64,000 bases of DNA, taken from the NCBI RefSeq assembly GCF_002939885.1, contig NZ_MDED01000019.1, positions 27,330 through 91,329 on the forward strand. Reading direction: 5' to 3'. The position numbers were made by a program, and so were the translations under genes. Within the stretch, counting starts at the first letter, position 1, and the number at the start of each line of letters is the position of its first letter. Of the stretch, positions 48,671-58,968 are shown piece after piece. This stretch comes from Xanthomonas cucurbitae. Its GTDB lineage: Bacteria; Pseudomonadota; Gammaproteobacteria; Xanthomonadales; Xanthomonadaceae. The notes beneath the pieces are model-generated. The model saw only the letters and a program-made list of their open reading frames with translations, did no database searches and was not told the DNA's origin.

Positions 48671-49996
48671 ATGGCATCGGTGATCAGCACTTCCGGCTCC
48701 GGTCTGGACATCCCAACGGTGGTGTCCACTCTGGTATCCCGGCAGAAAGACCCGGAGCAGGCGCGCATTAACAAAGCCGGCACCGCCGCGACCACGCAGT
48801 TGTCGGCGATCAGCCAGATCAAGAGCAGCATGACCACGCTCAAGTCTGCGCTGGACAAAGTCATCAGCAGCGCCGACACCAATGCCTACAAGGCCACGGT
48901 GCCGACCGATGCCGGCTTCACCGCCACTACCACCAGTTCGGCGGCGCCGGGCAACTATTCGGTGGAAGTGGTGTCGCTGGCGACCGCGCAAAAGCTGGCC
49001 TCCGGCGCGTTCACTGCCGATGCCACGGTCGGTAGTGGAACATTGACGATCGGCTATGGCGAAAACACCGTCACCGTGGACATCAGCGGCACCGACAAGC
49101 TCACCGATATCGCCGCCGCCATCAACAAGGCCGCTGGCGGCAAGGGCGTCACCGCCAGCGTGGTCACCGCCAACGACGGCCAGCACCTGGTCTTCAATGC
49201 GGTGGATTCGGGCACCAAGGGCGCGCTGACCGTCAGCGCCAGCGACCCTAGCCTGAGCGCCCTCACCTTCGGCCCCGGCGTCACCGGCGGGCTGAACCAG
49301 ACCGTCGCCGCGGCCGATGCGCTGGTGCGCGTGGACGGCTTCGAACGCACCTCCAGCTCCAACACCGTCACCGACATCGTGCCCGGCGTGGTACTCAACC
49401 TCACCAAGGCCGCCGAAGGCACCAAGTTCAACCTCGGCGTCGCGGCCGACACCAGCGGCCTCAAGGGCAATCTCACCGCGTTCGCCGCTGCCTACAACAC
49501 GGCCAACACATTGCTGGCGAAAAGCAGTAGCTACGACGCCACCACCAGGACCGCCTCCGCGCTGACCGGCGATTCGCTGGTGCGCAGCCTGCAGCAACAG
49601 CTGCGCGGCCAGGTCAGCGGCAACGTCAACGAACTCAAGGCACTCGGCCTGACCATCGACAAGGATGGCGTAATGAGTTTCGACGGCGCCAAGTTCGATA
49701 CCGCCATCGCCTCCGATGGCGGCGCGGCGGCCGAGGTATTTGGCAAGGACAGCAAGTTCGGCGGCACCCTGACCAAGCTGCTGGACAGCAACGTCAACGT
49801 CACCAACGGCACGCTGACCCTGCGTTCGGACAGCTTGAACAAGACCATCAAGGGCTACGAATCGGACCTGGACGATCTCGATGCGCGCATGGAAAAACTC
49901 AGCGACCGCTACACCGCGCAGTTCACCGCGATGGAAACCATGATCAGCAAGTTGCAAAGCAGCACCAGCTCGCTCAGCAGCCTGCTGACAAACTGA
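48671..49996 (+). CDS. fliD: Flagellar filament capping protein FliD (HAP2)
   Basis: 441-aa cap protein. N-terminal FliD motif SGSGLDIPTVVSTLVSRQKD and C-terminal helical region (LDARMEKLSDRYTAQFTAME, MISKLQSSTSSLSSLL) are clear. The cap at the filament tip folds incoming flagellin. The start at 48671 has an ACGAGGAA ribosome site. It heads the fliD-fliS-fliT group. Confidence 0.95.
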   Translation: MASVISTSGSGLDIPTVVSTLVSRQKDPEQARINKAGTAATTQLSAISQIKSSMTTLKSALDKVISSADTNAYKATVPTDAGFTATTTSSAAPGNYSVEVVSLATAQKLASGAFTADATVGSGTLTIGYGENTVTVDISGTDKLTDIAAAINKAAGGKGVTASVVTANDGQHLVFNAVDSGTKGALTVSASDPSLSALTFGPGVTGGLNQTVAAADALVRVDGFERTSSSNTVTDIVPGVVLNLTKAAEGTKFNLGVAADTSGLKGNLTAFAAAYNTANTLLAKSSSYDATTRTASALTGDSLVRSLQQQLRGQVSGNVNELKALGLTIDKDGVMSFDGAKFDTAIASDGGAAAEVFGKDSKFGGTLTKLLDSNVNVTNGTLTLRSDSLNKTIKGYESDLDDLDARMEKLSDRYTAQFTAMETMISKLQSSTSSLSSLLTN

Positions 49997-50013
49997 TTCC
50001 GTGACGGCGATCC

Positions 50014-50041
50014 TCAAGTCCCGCAAGGGTATTGCCGATAC
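50014..50041 (+). promoter_or_regulatory. Candidate sigma-28 promoter of fliS
   Basis: TCAAGTCC, 12-nt spacing, GCCGATAC. The -10 box is identical to that of fliD and the MCP; the -35 has one change and spacing is one longer than ideal. It lies 105 nt before the fliS ATG. Confidence 0.55.
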
Positions 50042-50145
50042 AACAAGAGCCTGCCGTGATTCCGGTCCTGCCGGTCGGCAGGAGCGTCGTCGCACAAGCG
50101 CAACGCTCCGGGATCAGCAACGGCCAGCCCATTGAGGAAGCACCC

Positions 50146-50559
50146 ATGTACGGTTCAAATCGTCAGTACGCCGAGCAGTACCGCAAGGTCGGCGTCTCCA
50201 CCAGCGTCACCGAAGCCGACCCGCACAAGCTGGTGTCGTTGCTGTTTGCCGGCGCCTGCCAGCGCATTCGTCTGGCCCAGGCCTGTCTGGCGCAGGGCGA
50301 CCAGGCACGCAAGGGCAAGGCGATCGGCGAGGCATGCGCGATCGTTGGCCACTTGAATGGCTCACTCGATCACGAAGCCGGCGGCGAGATCGCCGGCAAC
50401 CTGTCGGCCCTGTACGACTACGTGATGCAGCGGTTGACTGCGGCCAACCTGCACAACGACGAATCTGCATTGACCGAGGCGCTGGAGTTGCTCAGCGAAA
50501 TCGACTCGGCGTGGAACTCCATCCCCCTTGAACAACGCGGCCTGTCAGCCGTCTCGTGA
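50146..50559 (+). CDS. fliS: Flagellin export chaperone FliS
   Basis: 137-aa helical chaperone that binds the C terminus of flagellin (MYGSNRQYAEQYRKVGVSTS, EADPHKLVSLLFAGACQRI). Matches FliS in length and N-terminal pattern. The start ATG at 50146 has a TGAGGAAG ribosome site. Its stop overlaps the GTG start of the next gene. Confidence 0.95.
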   Translation: MYGSNRQYAEQYRKVGVSTSVTEADPHKLVSLLFAGACQRIRLAQACLAQGDQARKGKAIGEACAIVGHLNGSLDHEAGGEIAGNLSALYDYVMQRLTAANLHNDESALTEALELLSEIDSAWNSIPLEQRGLSAVS

Positions 50560-50861
50560 GCCCGGCCATGCATAGCGTGCAAAGTCTCCAGGCCGAAATG
50601 GCCGATCTCCGCAGTGCCATGGCCAACGAGGAGTTCGAGGTCATGCCGCATCTGCTGGACAACCACGACCGGCATCTGCACGAGTTCGCGCAGCATGTGG
50701 ACCTGGATCGCGATCGCGATGCGCTGCAGACGCTGCTGACCATGCATCAGGACCTGATGCGGATGATGCGCGAACGTCAGCGCAAGTTGCTGGAACTGAT
50801 CCGTGCACAGCGCACCTCGTCCTCGGCCAGCCGCGCCTACGCACGGGTCGGGCGGATTTGA
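50556..50861 (+). CDS. fliT: FliT-like flagellar chaperone
   Basis: Short helical, charged protein (101 aa from the GTG at 50556, 97 aa from ATG at 50568) rich in His, Asp and Arg (MPHLLDNHDRHLHEFAQHVD). Sequence similarity to enterobacterial FliT is low, so the call rests on size, helical content and position directly after fliS with a 4-nt overlap. FliT normally chaperones FliD. The stop overlaps the next start by one base. Confidence 0.68.
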   Translation: MSPAMHSVQSLQAEMADLRSAMANEEFEVMPHLLDNHDRHLHEFAQHVDLDRDRDALQTLLTMHQDLMRMMRERQRKLLELIRAQRTSSSASRAYARVGRI

Positions 50862-51427
50862 TGCCCACGCTCGGCACACTCGCGCCAGCGGCCGAGGCCG
50901 AGCTGTTCTCCGACACGCTCAGCTGCCAACTGCGCCTGCCGGCCGGCTTCCGCGCCGGCGGCGACGCAGGCGCGCACAGCGCCGCAGAAACCCTGTTGCG
51001 CAGCCTGGCCCAGGTGGAGGATCTGCGCAGCGAAGAGCTTGGTGAAGACCGCGGCGAATTGCCGCTACTGGTGCAGCGCATGGACGCCAAGCTCGATCTG
51101 ATGCTGGCGCTGATCGGCCGCCTGGTCCGCCAGGGCAATAGCGGCCTGATCCAGAACATGGTGCATTGGTCGGTGCGCGGAATTCGGCTCAACTGCGCAA
51201 CTGCCCACGCAGCGGGCACCGAGGGCGTGGTTTGCCTGCAGCCTTCCGACTGGCTTCCTGAACTCGTACAGCTTCCGGCGCAGGTCGTGGCAAGCGCGAG
51301 CGACGGCCATGATGACTGGCTCTGGCTACGCTTCGCACCACTGGCACCAGGTCTTCTGGATGCGCTGGAGCGCCATCTGTTCCGCCTGCACCGCCGTGAG
51401 GTTGCCGAGGCGCGTCGTCAGCGCTGA
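50861..51427 (+). CDS. PilZ-domain protein, non-canonical
   Basis: 188-aa protein with a helical N-terminal half (about 40-95) followed by a PilZ-like beta-barrel (about 100-180; NMVHWSVRGIRLNCATA, then DDWLWLRFAPL). The usual c-di-GMP motifs are not intact: I see no RxxxR, and the (D/N)xSxxG motif is HWSVRG. It may act by protein contact rather than by binding c-di-GMP. PilZ proteins in this genomic position are known in X. campestris. The start ATG overlaps the fliT stop (TGATG), so it belongs to the fliS-fliT unit. Confidence 0.75.
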   Translation: MPTLGTLAPAAEAELFSDTLSCQLRLPAGFRAGGDAGAHSAAETLLRSLAQVEDLRSEELGEDRGELPLLVQRMDAKLDLMLALIGRLVRQGNSGLIQNMVHWSVRGIRLNCATAHAAGTEGVVCLQPSDWLPELVQLPAQVVASASDGHDDWLWLRFAPLAPGLLDALERHLFRLHRREVAEARRQR

Positions 51428-51496
51428 TCGACCCAGTTGGCGGCGGGCGCCGGGTCAGCTAAGGTGGACTCAACCGAAAGAGGTCTCTTCTGCGCC

Positions 51497-52129
51497 GTGC
51501 GAGTCATCATCGTCGACGATCACACCCTAGTCCGCGCCGGCCTGTCCAGGCTGTTGCAAACTTTTGCCGGCATTGATGTCGTCGCCGAGGCGAGCAATGC
51601 ACAGCAGGCACTGGACATGACCTCCCTGCATCGCCCGGATCTGGTGCTGATGGACCTGTCGCTACCTGGCCGCAGCGGCCTGGATGCCATGACCGATGTG
51701 CTGCGCGCCGCGCCGCGCACGCATGTGGTGATGATGTCCATGCACGACGACCCCGTACACGTGCGCGACGCACTCGACCGTGGCGCGGTGGGTTTCGTGG
51801 TCAAGGATGCGGCGCCACTCGAACTGGAACTGGCGCTGCGCGCCGCCGCCGCCGGGCAGGTGTTTTTGAGCCCGCAGATCTCCTCCAAGATGATTGCGCC
51901 GATGCTGGGCCGTGAGAAGCCGGTGGGCATCGCCGCCCTGTCACCACGCCAGCGCGAGATCCTGCGCGAGATCGGGCGTGGCCAGAGCAACAAGGAAATT
52001 GCGGCCGATCTGGGTATCAGCGTCAAGACCGTGGAAACCCACCGTGCGCGCATGATGGAATCGCTGGGCTGCCGGCGCGCCAACGACCTGGTGCTGCTGG
52101 CAGCGAAACACCACAACGAGCTGGTCTGA
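51497..52129 (+). CDS. NarL/FixJ-family response regulator
   Basis: 210-aa regulator with a receiver domain (VRVIIVDDHTLVRAGLSRLL; phospho-Asp in VLMDLSLPGRSG) and a C-terminal LuxR-type HTH (LSPRQREILREIGRGQSNKE then IAADLGISVKTVETHRARMM). The start is GTG at 51497; an AAAGAGG site lies somewhat far upstream. It is an orphan here: the only HisKA_3 kinase in the window, the natural partner class, is RavS 22 kb away. Its position before rpoN2 suggests a role in flagellar or virulence control. Confidence 0.88.
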   Translation: MRVIIVDDHTLVRAGLSRLLQTFAGIDVVAEASNAQQALDMTSLHRPDLVLMDLSLPGRSGLDAMTDVLRAAPRTHVVMMSMHDDPVHVRDALDRGAVGFVVKDAAPLELELALRAAAAGQVFLSPQISSKMIAPMLGREKPVGIAALSPRQREILREIGRGQSNKEIAADLGISVKTVETHRARMMESLGCRRANDLVLLAAKHHNELV

Positions 52130-52243
52130 CCACTGCGCCTGCGGCCGTTGCGACAGCGGTCAGCAGGATGAAACCGCGCTCATCTGCGTTGCGCGCGAAA
52201 ACAGTGACGTAATTCCGGCGGGCACGCTTGAGTCCGCTGAAAA

Positions 52244-52275
52244 TGTCAGGCATTTCCCGACAGCATGTCAGGAAA
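52244..52275 (+). promoter_or_regulatory. Dyad operator-like site upstream of rpoN2
   Basis: Arms TTTCCCGACA (52253-52262) and TGTCAGGAAA (52266-52275) form a near-perfect inverted repeat with a 3-nt spacer; a further TGTCAGG half-site precedes it at 52244-52250. The same half-site occurs as an inverted pair upstream of flgB. It lies about 104 nt before the rpoN2 ATG. Confidence 0.55.
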
Positions 52276-52378
52276 ATCATGAGTGGTCTCACACCACTCC
52301 CTGATTAGAAACCCGTCGCGAAGTCCTGCAAGATGCGTTCCATCGCTGCTGGCTGCAGCGCCCATCGGAAGCGCTTCC

Positions 52379-53782
52379 ATGAAGACGACCATTTCCGCCC
52401 AGCTTGGCCAGCAACTGCACCTCACCCCGCAGCTGCTGCAGTCGATCCGTCTGCTGCAATTGGACGGCATGCAGTTGGAACTGGAAATTCGTCGCGCGTT
52501 GGAAACCAATCCGTTGCTGGAGTTGGAGGAGCTGGCCGATAACGGGGACGAGGCCACCACCAGCGACGATGGCGCCACCGATGTTGCCGCGTTCGACGAA
52601 CTGCCGGAAAGCACGATGTGGGACGTGCAGAGCAGCAGTTGGAACGATGGCGACGAGGACCGCATGCAGCGCGTGGCTGCCGGCGATTCCACCGACCCGC
52701 ATGTGCGCATCCTGCGCGAGCTGGCGCTGGATCTGGACGAGGCCGCATTGGGGGCCGCCGCGTTCTGGCTGGAGCATACCGATGACGCCGGTTACCTGAG
52801 CGATGCACTGACGACACTGCAGCAGCTGGGCGCCACGCGGTTGGGGATGACCGTGCACGCCGTCGAAGCGATCCGCCAACGCCTGCTGCACGGCGACCCG
52901 GCCGGGCTGGCCGCCTGCGACCTGCGCGAATGCCTGCTGGCCCAGCTCGGCGCCCTGCCCGGCCGCGTACCGGCCCGCCACCTGGCCGCGCGCATCCTGG
53001 CCGGCGATCTGGACCTGCTGGCCAGCCACGATTACGCACGGCTGGCACGCGCGCACGACGCCGAGGTGGACGATGCGCGCGAAGCGGTGCGGTTGATCCT
53101 GTCGCTGCAACCGCGCCCGGGTGACGACCTGCTGCAGGAAAGCAACGCCAGCGTGATCCCGGACGTGCTCGCCTGGCATGCCGACGGCAGCTGGCGGGTG
53201 GCGCTCAATCCGGCCACCACGCACCGGGTCAGCATCAATCCGGTACACGAGCGTGCCCTCGCCGAGGCCGGCGACGCCGCACAGCCGCTGCGCGACATGC
53301 TGCAGGAGGCACGCTGGCTCACTCGCGGCCTGTCGATGCGCTACGAAACCTTGCTGCGCGCCACCCGCGCCATCGTCGAACGGCAGGCCGCCTTCCTGGC
53401 CCGTGGCGAAGAAGCCATGGCACCGCTGACGCTGAAGGAAATCGCCGACGAGATCGGCATGCACGAATCGACGATTTCGCGCATCACCACCGGCAAGTAC
53501 CTGCAGACCCCGCGCGGCACCTTCGAACTCAAGCACTTCTTCGCCGTGCGCCTGGAAGGCGCCAGCGTCTCCGGCCAGGCGGTCAAGGCCATGGTGCGCC
53601 GCCTGATCGAGAACGAACCGGCCGGCCGGCCACTGGCCGACGAGGCCATCGCGACCCTGCTCTCGCGTCAGGGCGTTAATATTGCGCGCCGAACTGTGGC
53701 CAAGTACCGCGAACAACTGGATATCGCCCCGGCCCGCGAGCGCCGCCGCACCAACAAACCGCTGCTTGCGCGAGCGGGATAA
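52379..53782 (+). CDS. rpoN2: RNA polymerase sigma-54 factor, RpoN2
   Basis: 467-aa sigma-54. The N-terminal glutamine-rich region I is clear (QLGQQLHLTPQLLQSIRLLQ), then an acidic region II, a core-binding region (QEGDDLLQESNASVIPDVL-like) and the C-terminal RpoN box (IARRTVAKYREQL). The start ATG at 52379 has a CGGAAG ribosome site. It heads the rpoN2-vemR-fleQ operon; vemR begins 8 nt after the stop. Xanthomonads carry two rpoN genes, and the flagellar-cluster copy is named rpoN2. Confidence 0.94.
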   Translation: MKTTISAQLGQQLHLTPQLLQSIRLLQLDGMQLELEIRRALETNPLLELEELADNGDEATTSDDGATDVAAFDELPESTMWDVQSSSWNDGDEDRMQRVAAGDSTDPHVRILRELALDLDEAALGAAAFWLEHTDDAGYLSDALTTLQQLGATRLGMTVHAVEAIRQRLLHGDPAGLAACDLRECLLAQLGALPGRVPARHLAARILAGDLDLLASHDYARLARAHDAEVDDAREAVRLILSLQPRPGDDLLQESNASVIPDVLAWHADGSWRVALNPATTHRVSINPVHERALAEAGDAAQPLRDMLQEARWLTRGLSMRYETLLRATRAIVERQAAFLARGEEAMAPLTLKEIADEIGMHESTISRITTGKYLQTPRGTFELKHFFAVRLEGASVSGQAVKAMVRRLIENEPAGRPLADEAIATLLSRQGVNIARRTVAKYREQLDIAPARERRRTNKPLLARAG

Positions 53783-53790
53783 GGACTACT

Positions 53791-54166
53791 ATGAGCAAAC
53801 TCACCGTGCTGCTGGTCGACGACCACGAGGGCTTCATCAACGCTGCGATGCGTCATTTTCGCAAGGTGGAGTGGCTCGACATCGTGGGCAGTGCCGCCAA
53901 TGGACTGGAAGCGATCGAGCGCTCTGAGTCGCTGCGCCCCAACGTGGTGCTGATGGACCTAGCCATGCCGGAGATGGGCGGCCTGCAGGCGACCCGGCTC
54001 ATCAAGACGCAGGACGATCCACCGTATATTGTCATCGCAAGCCATTTCGACGACGCCGAGCATCGTGAACACGCTCTACGCGCGGGTGCTGACAATTTCG
54101 TCAGCAAGCTGTCCTACATCCAGGAAGTCATGCCAATCCTGGAGGGCCTGACGGAAGGAGCCAGGA

Positions 54167-54174
<8 letters not shown>
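53791..54174 (+). CDS. vemR: VemR, single-domain response regulator
   Basis: 127-aa receiver-only protein. Acidic pocket Asp10/Asp11 (LLVDDHEG), phospho-acceptor Asp56 ([13 protein letters not shown]), and Lys in NFVSKLSY. No output domain is present. VemR of X. campestris controls motility, exopolysaccharide and virulence and works with FleQ. It sits between rpoN2 and fleQ and overlaps the fleQ start by 8 nt, so the three are tightly coupled. Confidence 0.93.
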
Positions 54175-55639
<1,465 letters not shown>

Positions 55640-55668
55640 GCGCATCAGCGCGTCAGGTGCTCGATTGC

Positions 55669-55684
55669 TGGCATGGCGCTTGCT
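55669..55684 (+). promoter_or_regulatory. Sigma-54 promoter of the glycosylation island
   Basis: TGGCAT-GGCGC-TTGCT: both halves match the -24/-12 consensus with one change, and GG-N10-GC spacing is exact. It lies 30 nt after the fleQ stop and 75 nt before the aminotransferase ATG. Confidence 0.78.
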
Positions 55685-55759
55685 TCGGCAAGTGCAGTGC
55701 GTGACGCAGCCTCCGGCTGCAACGCAACCCCGACTTCCACCCGCACCAGCGAGGCATTG

Positions 55760-56869
55760 ATGCCCATCCCCGTCACCAGTCCGCTGCTGCCGCCGCTGGA
55801 AGAATTCCTGCCCTACCTGGAGCGGATCTGGAGCAGCCGCATCGTCAGCAACGGCGGCGAGATGCATCACGCGCTTGAGAGGGCGTTGTGCGATTACCTG
55901 GGCGTACCGCATCTGGCGCTGCTGACCAATGGCACCACCGCGCTGATTACCGCCCTGCAGGCCTTGCGCATCACCGGCGAAGTCATCACCACGCCCTACT
56001 CGTTCGTGGCCACCGCGCACTCGCTGCTGTGGAAGAGCATCACCCCGGTATTCGTGGACATCGACCCGGTGACGCTCAACATGGACCCGTCCAAGATCGA
56101 AGCAGCCATCACCCCGCAGACCACCGCCATCATGCCGGTGCATTGCTACGGCACCGCCTGCGACACCAGCGCCATCACCCGCATCGCCGACATCTACAAC
56201 CTCAAGGTCATCTACGACGCCGCGCATGCCTTCGGAGTGCGCGATGACGGCGGCTCGATCCTACGTCACGGCGACCTGAGCGTGCTGAGCTTTCATGCCA
56301 CCAAGGTGTTCAACACCTTCGAAGGTGGCGCGATCGTCTGCCCGGACGAAAAGACCTACCAGCGCATCGGCCATTTGAAGAACTTCGGCTTCGTGGACGA
56401 AACCACGGTGGTGGCACCGGGCATCAATGGCAAGATGAACGAGATCAGCGCGGCCTTCGGCCTGCTGCAGCTCAAGCACATCGACCAGGCCATCGCGCAG
56501 CGCGGTGCCATCGATGCACAGTACCGGCAGCGGCTTGGCCAGGTGCGCGGCATCCACTGCGTTGCGCGCTCGGCGCAGTCCAGCGCCAACTACGCCTATT
56601 TCCCGATCCTGGTACAGGACGATTACCCGCTGTCGCGCGATGCGCTGTATCGGGTGATGCGCGAACACGACATTCTGGTAAGACGGTATTTCTATCCGCT
56701 CATTAGCGATTTTCCGATGTATCGTGCGCTGCCCTCCTCCGCGCCGGCATGGCTACCGGTGGCGCGCTCGGTCGCCGCGCAGGTATTGTGCTTACCCATC
56801 TTTCCCGGCCTGAGTGCCGATCAGGTCGATACCATCGCCGACCTGATCGCCGGCGCACAGGCCACATGA
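55760..56869 (+). CDS. DegT/DnrJ/EryC1/StrS-family sugar aminotransferase
   Basis: 369-aa PLP enzyme that adds an amino group to a nucleotide-linked keto sugar. Key residues: Asp153 in IYDAAHAFG, Lys182 (Schiff base) in FHATKVFNTFEGG, and the N-terminal sugar-binding segment SSRIVSNGGEMHHALERAL. The start ATG at 55760 has a GAGGC ribosome site. It begins the island behind a sigma-54 promoter. By analogy with VioA of Pseudomonas syringae flagellin glycosylation it may make dTDP-viosamine, but the substrate is inferred. Confidence 0.86.
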   Translation: MPIPVTSPLLPPLEEFLPYLERIWSSRIVSNGGEMHHALERALCDYLGVPHLALLTNGTTALITALQALRITGEVITTPYSFVATAHSLLWKSITPVFVDIDPVTLNMDPSKIEAAITPQTTAIMPVHCYGTACDTSAITRIADIYNLKVIYDAAHAFGVRDDGGSILRHGDLSVLSFHATKVFNTFEGGAIVCPDEKTYQRIGHLKNFGFVDETTVVAPGINGKMNEISAAFGLLQLKHIDQAIAQRGAIDAQYRQRLGQVRGIHCVARSAQSSANYAYFPILVQDDYPLSRDALYRVMREHDILVRRYFYPLISDFPMYRALPSSAPAWLPVARSVAAQVLCLPIFPGLSADQVDTIADLIAGAQAT

Positions 56870-56933
56870 CCGCACCACGCTGCACCGTGTTCTCAGACCC
56901 CCGCATCTTCAACAGGCAACCAGGCGAGATCGC

Positions 56934-57158
56934 ATGACCCAGGCAACATTTATCGAGAACTTCCTCTCCGCCACCGACTTCCAGGAACCGGTGGAGGTCA
57001 CGCTGGACACCGTGCTGCTGGAATTGCCGGAATGGGATTCGCTGGCGGCGCTGGGCGTGATCGTCATGTTCGACATGGAATACGGCAAGACCATCACCGG
57101 CGAAGATCTCAGTGCCGCCGTCACCGTGGGCGATCTCTACAAACTGACCGAGGCGTAA
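56934..57158 (+). CDS. Acyl carrier protein
   Basis: 74-aa carrier protein. The phosphopantetheine site is Ser36 in EWDSLAALG, and the surrounding helix pattern fits the ACP family. It is a dedicated ACP rather than the fatty-acid AcpP, since it sits 5 nt before a KAS III gene and within the sugar island. It probably carries the short acyl chain destined for the amino sugar. Confidence 0.9.
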   Translation: MTQATFIENFLSATDFQEPVEVTLDTVLLELPEWDSLAALGVIVMFDMEYGKTITGEDLSAAVTVGDLYKLTEA

Positions 57159-57163
57159 GCACC

Positions 57164-58204
57164 ATGCCGACCTCCACGCTGCACAATGTTCGCTTTGCCG
57201 GCATGGCGACCTGCGTGCCGAAGCGGGTCGTGTCCAATCTCACCGATTGCCGGCCGCAGATCCGCTCCGAACGCGAGCGCCTGGTGCGCAACATCGGGAT
57301 TGAAACACGCCGCATGGCTTCGGAATGGCAGTGCTTCTCGGACATGGCCTTCGATGCGACCGAAGTGCTGCTGGAACGCCTGCAATGGAAGCGCGAGGAA
57401 ATCGATGCGCTGATCGTGGTGACCCAGTCGCCGGATTATCCGATCCCGGCCACTGCCATCATCCTGCAGGACAGGCTTGGCCTGTCGCATGCCACGGTGG
57501 CCTTCGACGTCAACCTGGGCTGCTCGGCCTACCCGTTCGGCATCAACCTGCTCGGCTCGATGATCGCCGCCGGCGGCGTCAAGAAAGGTCTGCTGCTGGT
57601 AGGTGACCGCAGTGCCAATCTGGAAGACCCGATCTTCTCCGACTCCGGTACCGCCACGGCGCTGGAGTTCGACCAGAACGCAGCACCGATGTATTTCGAC
57701 CTCAACAGCGACGGGAGCGGCTACAAGGCCATCATCCTGCCGGTAGGCGGGCACCGCGAGCCAGTCAGCATGCAGCACCTGATTCCGTTCCGCGAAGAAC
57801 CCGACGGCCCATGGCGCCGCGCGACCGATCTGATTCTGGACGGTGTTGCAGTGCTGAGTTTCTCTACCCAGCGCGTGCCGCCGGCGGTGCAGAAACTGCT
57901 CGACTACACCGGCGTCTCCAAGGACGAGGTGGACTACTTCGTGTTCCACCAGGCCAACCGCATGATCAACGAGACCATCCGCAAGAAGCTTGGCCTGCCG
58001 GTGGAAAAGGTGCCCTCCACACTGCGCGACTTTGGCAACACCAGCGGTGCCTCGTTGCCTGTGACCATGACTGCGCGCATCAACAAGGAACTCGAGTCCG
58101 GCCGCAAGCGCGTGTTGCTGTGCGGTTTCGGCATCGGACTGTCGTGGGGCAGCTGCCTTGTGGACATCGAGGGTGCGGTGTTTCCTGATTTGATTGAGTC
58201 GTGA
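57164..58204 (+). CDS. 3-oxoacyl-ACP synthase III (KAS III / FabH-like)
   Basis: 346-aa condensing enzyme. Catalytic triad visible: Cys120 in NLGCSAYPFG, His262 in VFHQAN and Asn292 in FGNTSGAS. It should condense acetyl-CoA (or another starter) with malonyl-ACP to a 3-oxoacyl-ACP. It lies directly after the dedicated ACP and its stop overlaps the next SDR start, so it likely builds an acyl group for the glycan, comparable to the VioR/VioT-type steps of P. syringae. Confidence 0.9.
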   Translation: MPTSTLHNVRFAGMATCVPKRVVSNLTDCRPQIRSERERLVRNIGIETRRMASEWQCFSDMAFDATEVLLERLQWKREEIDALIVVTQSPDYPIPATAIILQDRLGLSHATVAFDVNLGCSAYPFGINLLGSMIAAGGVKKGLLLVGDRSANLEDPIFSDSGTATALEFDQNAAPMYFDLNSDGSGYKAIILPVGGHREPVSMQHLIPFREEPDGPWRRATDLILDGVAVLSFSTQRVPPAVQKLLDYTGVSKDEVDYFVFHQANRMINETIRKKLGLPVEKVPSTLRDFGNTSGASLPVTMTARINKELESGRKRVLLCGFGIGLSWGSCLVDIEGAVFPDLIES

Positions 58205-58968
58205 GCATGGCTGCAGTCGCCTCGACCGATGCATTCGGGCTGATCGATAGAACCATCCTGGTCACTGGTGCGTCTTCGGGTATCGGCACGGCAGTCGCCA
58301 CCTTGTGCGCTCGGCTAGGCGCCACCGTGGTGCTCAACGGTCGCGACATGCAGCGTTTGGAGGCGGTGGCCGCCGATCTGGCTGGTAGCGGCCATAGCGT
58401 CATCGCCGGCGACCTGACCGACGAACAGACTCGGGTCCGCTTACTGGAGGCATCCGAGCGCTATCACGGCATTGCCTCATGCGCAGGCGTTGCTGCACTC
58501 GTGCCGTTTCGGATGGCTGCAGAAAAACATCTGCAGCACATGCTTTCGGTAAATTATCTGGCGCCGATCACCTTGACGCAGCAGTTGATCTTCAAACGGC
58601 GGCTGGCCGAAGGCGCGTCGTTGGTTTATGTCTCCGCGCTATCTGCACGCGCTGCACCACAGGCCGCTGCCGGCTACGCTGCGTCCAAGGCTGCATTGGA
58701 GGCGGCCGTCCGCACGCTCGCGCTTGAGCAAGCCAAGCACGGCATCCGTGCGAACTGCATTGCGCCCGGCTATGTCGACACACCGATGCTGAAAAAGTTG
58801 GGCGCCGCTGCGGATATGGATGACAAGATCGGACTGACACCACTTGGACGCATCGACCCGAACGACGTTGCAAACGGCGTGGCATATCTGTTGTCCGCCG
58901 CAAGCCGCTGGATCACGCGGAGCACATTGACCATCGACGGCGGGATCTCCTTACCGATTCGCCTATGA
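58201..58968 (+). CDS. Short-chain dehydrogenase/reductase 1
   Basis: 255-aa SDR with NAD(P) motif TGASSGIG (22-29), catalytic Ser near 145 (VYVSALSA) and Tyr159-x3-Lys163 (YAASK). The C-terminal TIDGGISLP is typical of FabG-like reductases. The start is GTG at 58201 overlapping the KAS III stop (GTGA); ATG at 58207 is an alternative. A FabG-type reduction of the 3-oxoacyl-ACP is the simplest role. Confidence 0.85.
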   Translation: MSMAAVASTDAFGLIDRTILVTGASSGIGTAVATLCARLGATVVLNGRDMQRLEAVAADLAGSGHSVIAGDLTDEQTRVRLLEASERYHGIASCAGVAALVPFRMAAEKHLQHMLSVNYLAPITLTQQLIFKRRLAEGASLVYVSALSARAAPQAAAGYAASKAALEAAVRTLALEQAKHGIRANCIAPGYVDTPMLKKLGAAADMDDKIGLTPLGRIDPNDVANGVAYLLSAASRWITRSTLTIDGGISLPIRL

